In this document: positions 18,251 to 29,391 of the stretch, piece after piece
How the letters are laid out: every line of letters begins with the position of its first letter
Position numbering within the stretch: the first letter of the stretch is position 1
NCBI RefSeq assembly: GCF_002811245.1
Contig: NZ_NIVQ01000028.1
Coordinates: forward strand, 1-34,010
DNA length: 34,010 nucleotides
Source: Vibrio salilacus
Lineage (GTDB): Bacteria > Pseudomonadota > Gammaproteobacteria > Enterobacterales > Vibrionaceae
Direction of reading: 5' to 3'
The notes under the pieces: model-generated
What the model was told of the DNA's origin: nothing
Databases searched by the model: none
Seen by the model: the letters and a program-made list of their open reading frames with translations, nothing else
Translations under genes and position numbers: made by a program

Positions 18251-18276
18251 GCAATCGATTGCCAAGGTGATAAAAT
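18251..18276 (+). promoter_or_regulatory. PurR-like operator overlapping the uraA promoter
   Basis: The perfect 12-bp palindrome GCAATCGATTGC (18251-18262) has the central CG and the outer GCAA/TTGC of the PurR operator (core GCAAACGTTTGC or GCAAACGATTGC). It overlaps a possible -35 TTGCAA (18250-18255), and a -10-like TAAAAT follows at 18271-18276. E. coli uraA is PurR-controlled. The assignment is by motif resemblance. Confidence 0.6.
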
Positions 18277-18349
18277 CGCGCGAATTTTATTTTCGTTGAG
18301 CAGATAGTTGCTCTGAGACTCGCCATCTAAAGGATAAAGGAATAACAAC

Positions 18350-19597
18350 ATGAGAAATGCCATTCAAGGTGCACAAATGCTCTTCGTTGCGTTTGGTGCA
18401 TTGGTGTTGGTGCCGCTATTAACCGGGCTTGATCCTAGTGTGGCACTTTTTGGTGCTGGTGTCGGTACCCTGATTTTCCAAATCATCACTCGTCGCAGTG
18501 TGCCTATTTTCCTCGCTTCTTCTTTTGCTTTTATTGCTCCTATTTTATACGGCGTGCAAACTTGGGGTGTTCCGGCGACCATGGGTGGCCTTATGACCGC
18601 GGGTTTTGTTTATGTGGCGATGGGTGCATTGATTAAAGTACGTGGCGTTGAACTCATTCATCAATTACTGCCACCTGTTGTTGTTGGCCCAGTGATTATG
18701 GTGATTGGTCTTGGTTTGGCCCCTGTCGCAGTCAACATGGCACTAGGTAAAGGTGGTGATGGTACACAATTGATCGATGCTGACGCCTCACTCATTATTG
18801 CTGGCGCGTCTCTTCTAACCACTATCGGGCTAAGTGTTTTTGCCAAAGGCTTCCTTAAACTGACCCCTATCCTCGGTGGTATTATTGTCGGTTACGCCCT
18901 GAGCTTGGCTTACGGTATTGTAGACTTTACGCCGGTTCATCAAGCCGCTTGGTTAGCGATGCCTAACTTTACTCTGCCTGAATTCAACATCAACGCCGTT
19001 CTGTTTATGATCCCTGTTGCGATTGCACCAGCGGTCGAACACGTTGGTGATATGTTGGCGATTTCAAATGTTACTGGCAAGAACTACCTGAAGAAGCCTG
19101 GATTGCATCGCACTATCACCGGTGACGGGGTAGCAACGATTGCGGCATCTATGGTTGGCGCTCCACCAAACACCACCTATTCAGAAGTTACTGGGGCGGT
19201 GATGCTAACCAAGGCGTTCAACCCTGTCATCATGACATGGGCAGCTGTGACGGCGATTGTCCTTGCACTAGTCGGTAAACTAGGCGCAGCACTGCAAACC
19301 ATTCCAATGCCAGTCATGGGCGGAATAATGATTCTGCTGTTTGGTTCTATCGCCACCGTAGGCCTAAATACACTGATCAAGAACAACGTGGATCTGCACA
19401 AATCTCGCAACCTAGTTATTGTTGCCATTACACTCGTATTTGGTATCGGTGGCATGGCCTTTGGCATCGGCGAGTTTAGCCTACAAGGTGTCAGCCTATG
19501 TGGTATCGTGGCAATTGTGCTTAATCTTATCCTACCGAAAGATCTTGGTGAGAACCATGTCGTCGATAATGCACAGATAGAACAAGAGAACAACTAA
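18350..19597 (+). CDS. uraA: Uracil/xanthine permease family transporter (UraA)
   Basis: NCS2/NAT-family nucleobase:H+ symporter of 415 residues with the 14-segment 7+7 inverted-repeat fold. The key residues known from UraA are present: Glu230 in VEHVGD (E. coli Glu241) and Glu279 in NTTYSE (Glu290). PVMGGI is also present. It most likely imports uracil, although xanthine or pyrimidine analogues cannot be excluded by sequence alone. Upstream AAAGGA gives a good ribosome-binding site. The usual partner upp is not adjacent. A PurR-like operator lies about 90 nt upstream. Confidence 0.88.
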   Translation: MRNAIQGAQMLFVAFGALVLVPLLTGLDPSVALFGAGVGTLIFQIITRRSVPIFLASSFAFIAPILYGVQTWGVPATMGGLMTAGFVYVAMGALIKVRGVELIHQLLPPVVVGPVIMVIGLGLAPVAVNMALGKGGDGTQLIDADASLIIAGASLLTTIGLSVFAKGFLKLTPILGGIIVGYALSLAYGIVDFTPVHQAAWLAMPNFTLPEFNINAVLFMIPVAIAPAVEHVGDMLAISNVTGKNYLKKPGLHRTITGDGVATIAASMVGAPPNTTYSEVTGAVMLTKAFNPVIMTWAAVTAIVLALVGKLGAALQTIPMPVMGGIMILLFGSIATVGLNTLIKNNVDLHKSRNLVIVAITLVFGIGGMAFGIGEFSLQGVSLCGIVAIVLNLILPKDLGENHVVDNAQIEQENN

Positions 19598-19611
19598 ATT
19601 CCCAGATGACT

Positions 19612-19644
19612 GAGGGTTGACACCAGAGTGCTAGCCCTCTTTAT
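19612..19644 (+). terminator. Hairpin terminator after uraA
   Basis: GAGGGTT (19612-19618) pairs with AGCCCTC (19633-19639), including one G-U. An inner CAC/GTG stem (19621-19623, 19628-19630) and a following TTTATT complete it. It is weaker than the other terminators in the window and lies between convergent genes. Confidence 0.55.
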
Positions 19645-19679
19645 TCAAGTTAGAGATCGAAATATATCGCACAACCAGC

Positions 19680-20438
19680 CTACTCTTTTTGGGTATCAAA
19701 GGCTAACTGTTCGAAATATTCAGAAATCAATTGGTCGTATTCGCCACTGGCTTTCATTTGCGCAACAACGTCGTTAACTTTCTGAACCAGCTCGGAGTTT
19801 ACAGCGCCTTTTTTTGAGAAGGCAATATAACTTGGCGTAGATTCTATTGGTGGTTTTTCTACTGATAGATCATCTTGCGCTGTCATGGTCACCGCAATAT
19901 ATCGAGCACCAAACTCGTTGTTGATCCAGAAATCGACGCGATTAGTTTGTAGTAGTTTGACACATTGCTGTGCTGACCTCACACGATTCACACCCGCAAA
20001 ACTCTCATTATTGACGGCTTCATCTAACCACTGACCATAGCTCACATTATTAACCAAACAGATTTTCGCTTGACCAATATTCGCTTTATTCCATGAAAGT
20101 TTCGAGTCCACACTTTTGATAGCCACGATATTTTGGTCAAACAAAACTTCATCTATGTAGTGAGCAAACGACTCCCGTTCAGCGGTTTTAAAGGCCGTAA
20201 AAATGCCATCTGCTTTCCCGGCCTCGATATAACTGATCGCTCTTCCCCATGGTAGAACCTCAATTTCTATTGGCGTTTCGAGTTTAGCAAACACCTTTTT
20301 CACTAAACTTACCGCCACACCGTTCAGCTCTCCTTGCTCGGTTGTTATGTAGGGAGGGTACTCCAACGTGACTAACTTAACCTGAGCTAGGCTAGAGAAT
20401 GACAAAAAACTGAGAAGCAAAATTATGAGCGTTTTCAT
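19680..20438 (-). CDS. Orphan periplasmic solute-binding protein (SBP_bac_3-like)
   Basis: Secreted protein of 252 residues. A signal peptide covers about residues 1-18 (MKTLIILLLSFLSFSSLA). It is followed by a family-3 periplasmic binding fold: the opening LVTLEYPPYI, a central WINNEFGARYIA and the late AFSKKG hinge are typical. Such proteins bind amino acids for ABC importers, but no permease or ATPase gene is adjacent. Many Vibrio genomes carry single copies of this kind that may sense rather than import. The ligand is unknown. It is flanked by noncoding gaps, so it is probably transcribed alone. Confidence 0.85.
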   Translation of the reverse strand: MKTLIILLLSFLSFSSLAQVKLVTLEYPPYITTEQGELNGVAVSLVKKVFAKLETPIEIEVLPWGRAISYIEAGKADGIFTAFKTAERESFAHYIDEVLFDQNIVAIKSVDSKLSWNKANIGQAKICLVNNVSYGQWLDEAVNNESFAGVNRVRSAQQCVKLLQTNRVDFWINNEFGARYIAVTMTAQDDLSVEKPPIESTPSYIAFSKKGAVNSELVQKVNDVVAQMKASGEYDQLISEYFEQLAFDTQKE

Positions 20439-20620
20439 AGCCAGTTCCTATTCAAAAACAATCAACAGGGATAACAATCACTCCCTAATGACTAAAGTAT
20501 AGGCAGGAAGTTTTCATTCGTTCTGATAATTTGCCTATCGATACAATCTTAAGAAGCCGAAGGCACTCTCTGAGTATTTGCTCACACTCTACCAACACAC
20601 TTTCCTATCAAAATATCACT

Positions 20621-21094
20621 CTAAATACATAGCTCAACAAACTGGCCCCGAGTTAACGCTGCAAGATCTTTTGGCAACAGTTCGATTTCTAATCCACGCT
20701 TCCCTGCACTGACACACATCGTCTCTTTCTGCTCAGCGCTGATGTGAATAAAGGTTGGTAGAGCTTTCTTCTGTCCAAGCGGACTAATACCGCCAACAAC
20801 GTATCCCGTTATTTTTTGTGCTATATCCGCATCCGCCATCTCAGCCTTTTTAGCCTGCGCCGCTTTGGCTGCCAATTTTAGGTTTAGCTTTTGATCGACA
20901 GGGATGATCGCGACAGCCAAATTCTTCGCTTCCCCATTGAGACTAAACAGCAACGTCTTAAATACCTTCGCTGGATCTTGGCCCAGTACCTCTGCCGCTT
21001 CTAGGCCATAACTTTCGGCACGCGAATCATGCTGGTACTGATGAATCTCATAAGGGATTTTTTTCTTTTTGGCGAGCTTAATTGCTGGAGTCAT
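20621..21094 (-). CDS. ybaK: Cys-tRNA(Pro) deacylase (YbaK)
   Basis: Trans-editing enzyme of 157 residues (E. coli YbaK has 159). It hydrolyses Cys mischarged on tRNA-Pro and associates with prolyl-tRNA synthetase. The start is the ATG at 21094, preceded by a strong AGGAGGGAG site; the open frame continues 36 nt further but is less likely. The YbaK fold is supported by the conserved Lys in FKTLLF and the GGISPLGQKK motif near residues 101-110. It sits downstream of nutA on the same strand, but a hairpin terminator separates them. Confidence 0.93.
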   Translation of the reverse strand: MTPAIKLAKKKKIPYEIHQYQHDSRAESYGLEAAEVLGQDPAKVFKTLLFSLNGEAKNLAVAIIPVDQKLNLKLAAKAAQAKKAEMADADIAQKITGYVVGGISPLGQKKALPTFIHISAEQKETMCVSAGKRGLEIELLPKDLAALTRGQFVELCI

Positions 21095-21118
21095 ACTCCC
21101 TCCTTGATACAAGGCAAA

Positions 21119-21150
21119 CAAAAACGCCACTCAAATGAGTGGCGTTTTAG
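21119..21150 (-). terminator. Terminator of nutA/ushA (minus strand)
   Basis: A 13-bp stem, AAAACGCCACTCA (21121-21133) with TGAGTGGCGTTTT (21136-21148), has a very short loop. Read on the minus strand it is followed by a T-rich tract. It lies about 30 nt past the end of the nutA gene and just upstream of ybaK. Confidence 0.85.
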
Positions 21151-21179
21151 ATTAAAGACTTTTACAAGTGAGAGTCAAC

Positions 21180-22841
21180 TTACTTGTACATCATCTCGCC
21201 AGAAGGCGCATACTTGTTCACGTCAACTGGGCTGTTTGCTTCTAGATACTCTTTCAGTACTTCGGCATCAACAAAGCCAGTATTCACGTAGCCTGGATGA
21301 TCTTTGATGTTAGGGTAACCATCGCCACCTGCAGCGTTATAACTTGGCACCGTGAAGCGGTAAGTCTCATCAAGACGCAGCTGCTCGCCACCAATAAATA
21401 CGTTCGACACTTCACCGTTAGCAACGGTCATCGAGATACCGGCAAACTGAGCGTAAGCACCTGAATCAATAGGTTTAGTCGCGACTACGTTAAGGTAGTC
21501 CAACACTTCTTTACCTGTCATATCAGTGTAAGTCAGGATATTAGCGAAAGGTTGAACTGTCAGCACGTCTTTGTAAGTAACATCGCCCGCTTCAATTGAA
21601 TCACGTACACCACCCGAGTTCATAACGGCAAAGTCTGCTTTTGCACGTTCCATATGAGAAGTTGCGATGAGACGGCCTAGGTTAGTTTGCTCGAAACGAA
21701 CCACGTTACGGTCACCCTCAAGCTTGCCATTGATCTCAGCAATCTTAACGTTCAACTGCGCTTGACCTTGCTCTTGGTATGGACGCAAGAACTCTAGCAA
21801 TTCTTGATCTTGTGCGATTTGATCTTCAATCAGAACACGTTGGCTCTTACCATCGACTTTAATTTTCTTTTTCAAGTTAACCGGAATAAGGTCGTAACTG
21901 ACCATTTCTAGTTCACCGTTACGGAATTCATAATCCGCACGACCTACGTACTTACCCCATTCATGCGCCTGAACGATGTAAGTACCGTTTTGCATATCTG
22001 GCTTACACTCATCAGAAGGCTTAAAGTTCTTTTTAATAACATTTGGTGCTTCCATACACACTGGTTCTTGAGAGTGACCACCGACGATCATATCGAGAGA
22101 ACCTTCGTTTAGGTAGCGAGCAAGAGCGACATCGCCTGGCGCATTAATTCCACGTTTGCCATCTTCGTAGTGCCCCATGTGCGTCACCGCGAAGATCAGA
22201 TCTGGTTTTTCGGTCTCTTCCAGTTCAGCGATCAGTTTTTTCGCTTCTTGTTTCGGATCACGAAAATCGATACCAGCAATGAATTCAGGGTTACCAATTT
22301 TGGCCGTGTCTTCTGTCGTTAGACCGATAACAGCCACTTTAATCCCTTGTAGCTCGAACATTTCGTAAGCCTGGAACATACGCTCGCCAGTTTGCTTGTC
22401 GTAAATGTTAGCTGAAAGCATCGGGAAGTTTGCCCACTCTTTTTGCTTCATTAGCACGTCAAGAGGGTTGTCAAATTCATGGTTACCTAGAGCCATGGCA
22501 TCATAACCAATTTTGCTCATACCTTTAAAGTCAGGTTCTGCATCTTGCAGATCAGACTCTGGTACACCTGTGTTGATGTCACCGCCAGAAAGAAGCAGCG
22601 AGCTACCACCTTCAGCCGCGATCTCAGCACGCAGCTCATCAATAAGAGTCTTACGTGCCGCCATTCCATACTCGCCGTATTTGTTCTGCCAGAAACGACC
22701 GTGATGGTCATTAGTGTGGAGAACGGTCAAATTATAAGTTTTGTCTGCTTCCCACTCATGCTGAGGTGCTGGCGCACAACCAGCGAGAGTTGCCAAAATT
22801 GCTGCGCTAATTGCGCTTTTTACGATCAGGCCTTGCTTCAT
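21180..22841 (-). CDS. nutA: 5'-nucleotidase lipoprotein (NutA/UshA type)
   Basis: From the ATG at 22841 (AAGG 7 nt upstream) the product is 553 residues. An ATG at 22847 leaves almost no room after its ribosome-binding site. The signal peptide ends in a lipobox, ATLAGC, with the lipidated Cys at about residue 22. Metallophosphatase motifs are visible: HTNDHHGR, SGGDINTG, GNHEFD, VTHMGH and GGHSQEPV. The C-terminal 5'-nucleotidase domain ends in YAPSGEMMYK. It closely resembles V. parahaemolyticus NutA, a surface-anchored, chloride-dependent enzyme that frees nucleosides from extracellular nucleotides. Many annotations call it ushA. Confidence 0.93.
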   Translation of the reverse strand: MKQGLIVKSAISAAILATLAGCAPAPQHEWEADKTYNLTVLHTNDHHGRFWQNKYGEYGMAARKTLIDELRAEIAAEGGSSLLLSGGDINTGVPESDLQDAEPDFKGMSKIGYDAMALGNHEFDNPLDVLMKQKEWANFPMLSANIYDKQTGERMFQAYEMFELQGIKVAVIGLTTEDTAKIGNPEFIAGIDFRDPKQEAKKLIAELEETEKPDLIFAVTHMGHYEDGKRGINAPGDVALARYLNEGSLDMIVGGHSQEPVCMEAPNVIKKNFKPSDECKPDMQNGTYIVQAHEWGKYVGRADYEFRNGELEMVSYDLIPVNLKKKIKVDGKSQRVLIEDQIAQDQELLEFLRPYQEQGQAQLNVKIAEINGKLEGDRNVVRFEQTNLGRLIATSHMERAKADFAVMNSGGVRDSIEAGDVTYKDVLTVQPFANILTYTDMTGKEVLDYLNVVATKPIDSGAYAQFAGISMTVANGEVSNVFIGGEQLRLDETYRFTVPSYNAAGGDGYPNIKDHPGYVNTGFVDAEVLKEYLEANSPVDVNKYAPSGEMMYK

Positions 22842-23180
22842 TGTCATACCTTTTAAGCTTATAGGATTGCCACTGCTTTTTTATACTGCTCTCAATTGAA
22901 TAGACGTACTTACGGAAAAAGTGCGATGCGAGCAGTAAAACTTGAGCTAGTTTAAATTAACATTAGTGACATGACAGACTGATTTCATATTTATGTCGGA
23001 TGGATCACCATAAAATTACCCCCAATGTGTAACAAAGCCTCAAAGTTGCAATTGAGTCAATAAACGATCACAGGCAATCGTTTCACTGTGAGCTGAGCGG
23101 ATATAGGACGGGAGTGTGAGGGTTAGCGTTTACTCAACAAGGTTCGATAACATGGTAATTAACTGACGCGAACAGGCATA
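22842..23180. other. Intergenic region between nutA and kdsA, with an inverted repeat
   Basis: About 340 nt without a credible gene. It must hold the nutA promoter (minus strand). A 7-8-7 inverted repeat, AAACGAT (23062-23068) and ATCGTTT (23077-23083) around an 8-nt spacer, lies far from both genes (about 220 nt upstream of nutA). I see no other structure here. Confidence 0.45.
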
Positions 23181-23210
23181 AAAAAGGGCTGGTCATTACC
23201 AGCCCTAATC
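23181..23210 (-). terminator. Terminator of kdsA (minus strand)
   Basis: The 9-bp stem AGGGCTGGT (23185-23193) pairs with ACCAGCCCT (23198-23206) around a 4-nt loop. On the minus strand a T tract of six follows. It lies immediately after the kdsA stop. Confidence 0.9.
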
Positions 23211-23222
23211 AAAGCGTGTTGA

Positions 23223-24930
<1,708 letters not shown>

Positions 24931-24962
24931 ACGGCTTGTAATACCCTCTTAAACCATCACGA

Positions 24963-25346
24963 CTAGCCAAAGAACATTGGTGTTTTAGTCACCGCGACTT
25001 TCCCGGCCATCGCTAACCATCCCAAGGCACCAAAAAAGGAAAAGGTTCTAAGCAATTTGTTCTTACCAAGTTTCAGGGCAAAGACGCCAAGGGCAATGTA
25101 GGCCAATACACAAGTGATTTTTCCCGTCAACCACGGCGCTGAAGCCGTGAAAGGTATAAAACCTGTGACCACAATCAACACGATGCCTGACAGCAAAAGG
25201 AAGCTGTCATTAATATGAGGGAATACCTTAAAAAACTTCCTTTCCAGTATTGGCGAGTTAGCCATCATGAGTGCAAAACGAACCGATAATAACGTTGCAC
25301 TAAGAGCAATCGTCAGGAGGTGGAAGTGCTTTAAACCTTCGTACAT
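24963..25346 (-). CDS. SirB2 family membrane protein (YchQ homologue)
   Basis: Inner-membrane protein of 127 residues with four hydrophobic helices, roughly 5-28, 45-65, 68-88 and 100-122. The opening YEGLKHFHLLTIALSATLL and the central LLSGIVLIVVTGF fit the SirB2 family (E. coli YchQ, 130 aa). No biochemical function is known. It is located 12 nt after prmC and ahead of sirB1, on the hemA transcript. Confidence 0.93.
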   Translation of the reverse strand: MYEGLKHFHLLTIALSATLLSVRFALMMANSPILERKFFKVFPHINDSFLLLSGIVLIVVTGFIPFTASAPWLTGKITCVLAYIALGVFALKLGKNKLLRTFSFFGALGWLAMAGKVAVTKTPMFFG

Positions 25347-25358
25347 TATTTTTCTCTC

Positions 25359-26219
25359 TTACGTTTGTGGCGAGTATTGACCAATCGTTACTCGGTCATT
25401 GTCACCATAATCCTTGTAGGTAGCCACGTTACCGTAGCCCAGTGAAACCAGTAATTCCCTGACGCTCGATCCTTGCTCAAAGCCATGCTCAAACAACAGC
25501 CAACCCTGTAACATAAGGAACTGACGAGCTTGCGTCGCAATGTGTCTGATATCGGCAAGACCATTGTCATCCGCGACCAGTGCACTCAATGGTTCGAAGC
25601 GCACATCACCTTGAGTCAGATGAGGATCTTCTTTTTCGATATAAGGAGGATTTGAAACAATCAAAGCAAACTTTGTACCATCAGGAATAGGTTCGAACCA
25701 ACTGCCCGACAGAAAGCGGGTATTGGGTATTGCGAGTCTTGCCGCATTTGATTGGGCTAATTGCTGAGCGTCGAGTTTAAGATCAATCCCCCAAACTTGT
25801 CGCTCAGGCAATTCAGAGGCCAGCGCCAAAGCAATTGCCCCCGTCCCCGTTCCTAAATCAAGAATATCCCCTTGATTATCTGGTGCTTTTTCTAATGCAA
25901 TCTCGACTAAGCGTTCTGTATCAGGGCGTGGAATTAAGGTACTCGGTGACACTTTAAGTGGCAATGACCAAAACTCACGTTGACCAATGATATAGGCGAT
26001 AGGCTCTCCCTGACATCGACGACTTAGCAGCGCATTGAAATCCGCCAGTTGCTCAGCCGACAAAATTTTCTCTGGCCAAGTGAGCAAAAATGAACGCGGC
26101 TTATCTAGCGCGTGGCAAAGTAGCACCCCGGCATCAAGAGAGGGCGAATCACTGCCGCTCTCGATCAGTTGCTGAGCGGCGTACTTAAGTGTTTGTTCAA
26201 CACTGTGTTGAGACGACAT
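25359..26219 (-). CDS. prmC: Peptide chain release factor N5-glutamine methyltransferase
   Basis: PrmC of 286 residues methylates the GGQ glutamine of release factors. I use the ATG at 26219; the frame opens one codon earlier at a TTG. An N-terminal helical RF-binding domain (about 1-75) precedes a SAM-dependent Rossmann domain with DLGTGTG at 121-127. The catalytic NPPY is at 190-193, in VSNPPYIEKEDPHL. The start lies 4 nt after the prfA stop, so enzyme and substrate are co-translated from one mRNA. Confidence 0.97.
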   Translation of the reverse strand: MSSQHSVEQTLKYAAQQLIESGSDSPSLDAGVLLCHALDKPRSFLLTWPEKILSAEQLADFNALLSRRCQGEPIAYIIGQREFWSLPLKVSPSTLIPRPDTERLVEIALEKAPDNQGDILDLGTGTGAIALALASELPERQVWGIDLKLDAQQLAQSNAARLAIPNTRFLSGSWFEPIPDGTKFALIVSNPPYIEKEDPHLTQGDVRFEPLSALVADDNGLADIRHIATQARQFLMLQGWLLFEHGFEQGSSVRELLVSLGYGNVATYKDYGDNDRVTIGQYSPQT

Positions 26220-26223
26220 CAAT

Positions 26224-27312
26224 TTAATTATTGTCTGCTAGGGCAGCAAGCTGATCCGCTTGATACTCCTGAATTACCGGGTCAATCAGGCTCACTAAAT
26301 CCCCTTCCATTACTTCATTAAGACGGTAGATAGTCAAGTTGATGCGATGGTCAGAAACACGCCCTTGCGGGTAGTTATAGGTGCGAATACGATCACTACG
26401 GTCACCTGAGCCTAACAAGTTACGACGTGTATCTGAAACTTCAGCCGCACGTTTTGCTTCCTCAGCTTGGATAATACGAGCCGCAAGAACCGCCATCGCT
26501 TTGGCTTTGTTTTTGTGCTGAGAACGCTCATCCTGACACTCGACGACGGTACCGGTTGGCAAGTGAGTAATACGAATGGCAGAGTCAGTGGTGTTAACGT
26601 GCTGACCACCTGCGCCTGAAGCACGAAAAGTATCAATTTTAAGGTCCGCTGCTTTAATTTCTGGAATTTCTGCTTCTGGGACTTCCGCCATGACAGCGAC
26701 AGTACACGCCGAAGTATGCACTCGACCTTGAGATTCAGTCGCTGGAACACGTTGGACACGATGACCACCGGACTCAAATTTAAGAACGCCATACGCACCA
26801 TCACCAGAGACTTTAGCGATCATCTCTTTGTAACCACCGTGCTCTGACTCGTTAGAAGACATGACCTCAATGCGCCATCCCTTTTTCTCGGCAAATCGGC
26901 TGTACATACGGAACAGATCACCGGCAAAAATCCCCGCTTCATCGCCACCCGCACCTGCACGAATTTCTAAAAAACAGTTGCGGTCATCGTTAGGGTCTTT
27001 TGGCAATAATAGAATTTGTAGATCAGCGCTGAGTTGCTCGATTGTCGCTTTCGCTTCTTTGATCTCTTCTTGAGCCATCTCACGCATTTCAGCGTCATCT
27101 TCGTTGGCCATTTCTTCCGCCGCGGCTAAGTCTTCTTGTGCTTGCTGGTATGCTTGGAAACACTGGGTAACTTCCTCAAGTTGAGAGTACTCTTTTGACA
27201 ACGCACGGAATTTATTTTGGTCACCGATAACATCAGGGTCGCCAAGGAGGTGTTGAACTTCTTCATAACGCTCAACCAATGTTTCTAGCTTAGTTAAAAT
27301 AGAGGCTTTCAT
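26224..27312 (-). CDS. prfA: Peptide chain release factor 1
   Basis: RF1 of 362 residues terminates translation at UAA and UAG. The codon-recognition tripeptide Pro-Ala-Thr is at 190-192 and the hydrolysis GGQ motif at 235-237, in [10 protein letters not shown]. The N-terminal domain is helical and highly charged; domains 2-4 follow in the normal order. It is in the middle of the hemA-prfA-prmC operon, 46 nt after the hemA stop. No anomaly is seen. Confidence 0.98.
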   Translation of the reverse strand: MKASILTKLETLVERYEEVQHLLGDPDVIGDQNKFRALSKEYSQLEEVTQCFQAYQQAQEDLAAAEEMANEDDAEMREMAQEEIKEAKATIEQLSADLQILLLPKDPNDDRNCFLEIRAGAGGDEAGIFAGDLFRMYSRFAEKKGWRIEVMSSNESEHGGYKEMIAKVSGDGAYGVLKFESGGHRVQRVPATESQGRVHTSACTVAVMAEVPEAEIPEIKAADLKIDTFRASGAGGQHVNTTDSAIRITHLPTGTVVECQDERSQHKNKAKAMAVLAARIIQAEEAKRAAEVSDTRRNLLGSGDRSDRIRTYNYPQGRVSDHRINLTIYRLNEVMEGDLVSLIDPVIQEYQADQLAALADNN

Positions 27313-27358
27313 AGTTTTCTTTAACTCAAGGGGTTATTAAAGTCGGTCGCTCTTAATG

Positions 27359-28615
27359 CTAAGAGTTTTCCAGACCTAGACTTTGTCGAATAATGGCAAG
27401 CTTTGCTGGTTCGCCCTTCTCGGCCGCACTTTGCAATGCTCGAGTCGGAGCGTGAATAAGCTTGTTGGTGAGCTTATTGCTCAACTCTAGCAGGACTTTC
27501 TCGGCATCAGCGCCCGCAGCTAGAGATTGTAAACTTTTTGTTAGCAGTTCTTCGCGCATCTCGTTGGCCGACTGGCGGTATTCGCGAATGCTGTCGACCG
27601 CTTGCAAGGAACGAGCCCAAGACATAAATGCGGCACTCTCTTCACTGACGATCGCCTCAGCCTGAATCGCTTCTATCTTACGCTGTTCCATATTGCTGTC
27701 GACAATCGATTGAAGGTCATCAACCGTGTAAAGGTAAACATCATTTAGCTCACCTACTTGCGATTCAATGTCGCGCGGTACGGCGATATCTACCAACAAG
27801 ATTGGTTGATAACGTCGCGCTTTAAGTGCACTTTCCACCATACCTTTACCGATAATAGGCAGTGGACTTGCGGTTGAACTGATCACAATGTCTGCTTTTG
27901 GCAGGTGCTCGGGGATCTCGGGCAAACCAATCACTTCTGCGCCAAACTGCTCTGCCAACGGTAAAGCACGTTCTTTGGTTCGGTTCGCGACAATCATCTT
28001 TTTACAGCCATTACCAGCAAGGTGCTTTGCGACCAACTCTATCGTCTCGCCAGCACCAACCAACAGTACTGTCGATTTCTCAATCGATTCAAATATGTGT
28101 TTCGCTAAGGTACAGGCTGCGTAGGCGACGGAGACGGCGCTACCACCGATGTCGGTTTCGGTTCGCACGCGTTTGGCGACCGAAAACGCTTTTTGAAACA
28201 ACTTATCCATCGCTGAATCGACGGCCTGATATTGACGAGAATCGGCATAGGCCTGCTTGACCTGCCCTAGAATCTGCGGCTCACCCAATACCAAAGAGTC
28301 AAGACCACACGAGACGCGCATCAAGTGACGAATCGCTGCCTGCTCTTCATAAACATATAAACTGGGTTTAAGATCTTCGGTGCTTACTTGATGAAATTGA
28401 GATAACCAATCGATAATTTTACTTTTGCCGCCACTTTTTACATCACAGTAAATTTCAGTTCGGTTACAAGTTGAAATGATAACATTACCGTTTACCATCA
28501 AGTTCTGACTGAGCTGCTCTAATGCTTTAGGTAGCTTATCCGGACCAAATGCGACCTTTTCACGCAGTTCGACAGTGGCCGTATTATGGTTGATACCTAT
28601 AGCAAGCAAAGACAT
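27359..28615 (-). CDS. hemA: Glutamyl-tRNA reductase
   Basis: HemA of 418 residues (E. coli 418) reduces Glu-tRNA to glutamate-1-semialdehyde, the first committed step of C5-pathway haem synthesis. The catalytic Cys50 lies in STCNRTEIY. The NADPH-binding domain carries [16 protein letters not shown], and the C-terminal dimerisation helix follows. It starts the minus-strand hemA-prfA-prmC-sirB2-sirB1-kdsA operon and is divergent from lolB across a 160-nt gap that must hold both promoters. Confidence 0.97.
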   Translation of the reverse strand: MSLLAIGINHNTATVELREKVAFGPDKLPKALEQLSQNLMVNGNVIISTCNRTEIYCDVKSGGKSKIIDWLSQFHQVSTEDLKPSLYVYEEQAAIRHLMRVSCGLDSLVLGEPQILGQVKQAYADSRQYQAVDSAMDKLFQKAFSVAKRVRTETDIGGSAVSVAYAACTLAKHIFESIEKSTVLLVGAGETIELVAKHLAGNGCKKMIVANRTKERALPLAEQFGAEVIGLPEIPEHLPKADIVISSTASPLPIIGKGMVESALKARRYQPILLVDIAVPRDIESQVGELNDVYLYTVDDLQSIVDSNMEQRKIEAIQAEAIVSEESAAFMSWARSLQAVDSIREYRQSANEMREELLTKSLQSLAAGADAEKVLLELSNKLTNKLIHAPTRALQSAAEKGEPAKLAIIRQSLGLENS

Positions 28616-28776
28616 GAATTTTAGCTTCTCTGAATCACGCGACGGATAAATAAGGACGGAATTTTACTTGATGACCCCGTTTATTGAAAGAGTAAAGCGG
28701 ATATGTTTTCTAGAGTTCGTGATTTCGGTGATATAGTAAGGACCAATCTTGGGCAAAACTGGATAAATAATCAGCA

Positions 28777-29391
28777 ATGACTCAACTTTTTCGCTCGCTG
28801 GTCATTCTTACTGCAGGGCTACTGTCTCTCACTGGTTGTACAACGCTCGATAGTACCACCAATGTTGAGTGGCAAACTCATCAACAAAGATTAGCCAGTA
28901 TTCAACAATATCAAGCCATAGGTAAGTTGGGCTACCTCTCTCCACAACAGAGACAGTCGCTTAATTTTCAATGGTCTTATTCAGCGCAATTGATGCAACT
29001 GCGCATGACGACTTTTCTTGGCCAGACCGCGTTGGCGCTTAAAGTGACACCCGATGGCGCATTGGTAGAAACCTATGATGACCAACAATTTGGTGCACCA
29101 TCCGCGCAGGCGCTTATTCACCAATTAACCGGGCTTACTCTGCCGGTCGAGTTATTAAATGAGTGGTTACTGGGTCGCCCGACCGCCGCGGATGCTTATC
29201 AACTTAATCAAACCAATACGCTTGCGTCCTTGACTAAAAGCGTCGCGGGCCAAACGTGGCAATTGGACTACCTCTCCTATCAAGACGTTCAACATCAAGC
29301 GACTCTATTGCCGTTGCCGAGAAAACTTAAGCTTACTCAAGGCGATATTTCGATCAACATTGTGATAACTAAGTGGACGGTTAACCAATGA
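28777..29391 (+). CDS. lolB: Outer membrane lipoprotein receptor LolB
   Basis: LolB of 204 residues (E. coli 207) accepts lipoproteins from periplasmic LolA and inserts them into the outer membrane. It is itself a lipoprotein: the signal peptide ends LSLTGC with a lipidated Cys21. The remaining sequence has the alternating hydrophobic pattern of the half-open beta barrel. Its TGA overlaps the ispE ATG in an ATGA junction. lolB-ispE-prs order and divergence from hemA are conserved in Gammaproteobacteria. Confidence 0.96.
   Translation: MTQLFRSLVILTAGLLSLTGCTTLDSTTNVEWQTHQQRLASIQQYQAIGKLGYLSPQQRQSLNFQWSYSAQLMQLRMTTFLGQTALALKVTPDGALVETYDDQQFGAPSAQALIHQLTGLTLPVELLNEWLLGRPTAADAYQLNQTNTLASLTKSVAGQTWQLDYLSYQDVQHQATLLPLPRKLKLTQGDISINIVITKWTVNQ

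Noticed and set aside
21095..21130. N-terminal extension of YbaK by 12 residues
   Set aside because: It overlaps the nutA terminator hairpin, while the ATG at 21094 has an excellent ribosome-binding site and fits the family length.
27898..28260. Plus-strand open frame of 120 residues across hemA
   Set aside because: It is an antisense shadow of the HemA coding frame with a biased Arg-rich translation and no homology signature.
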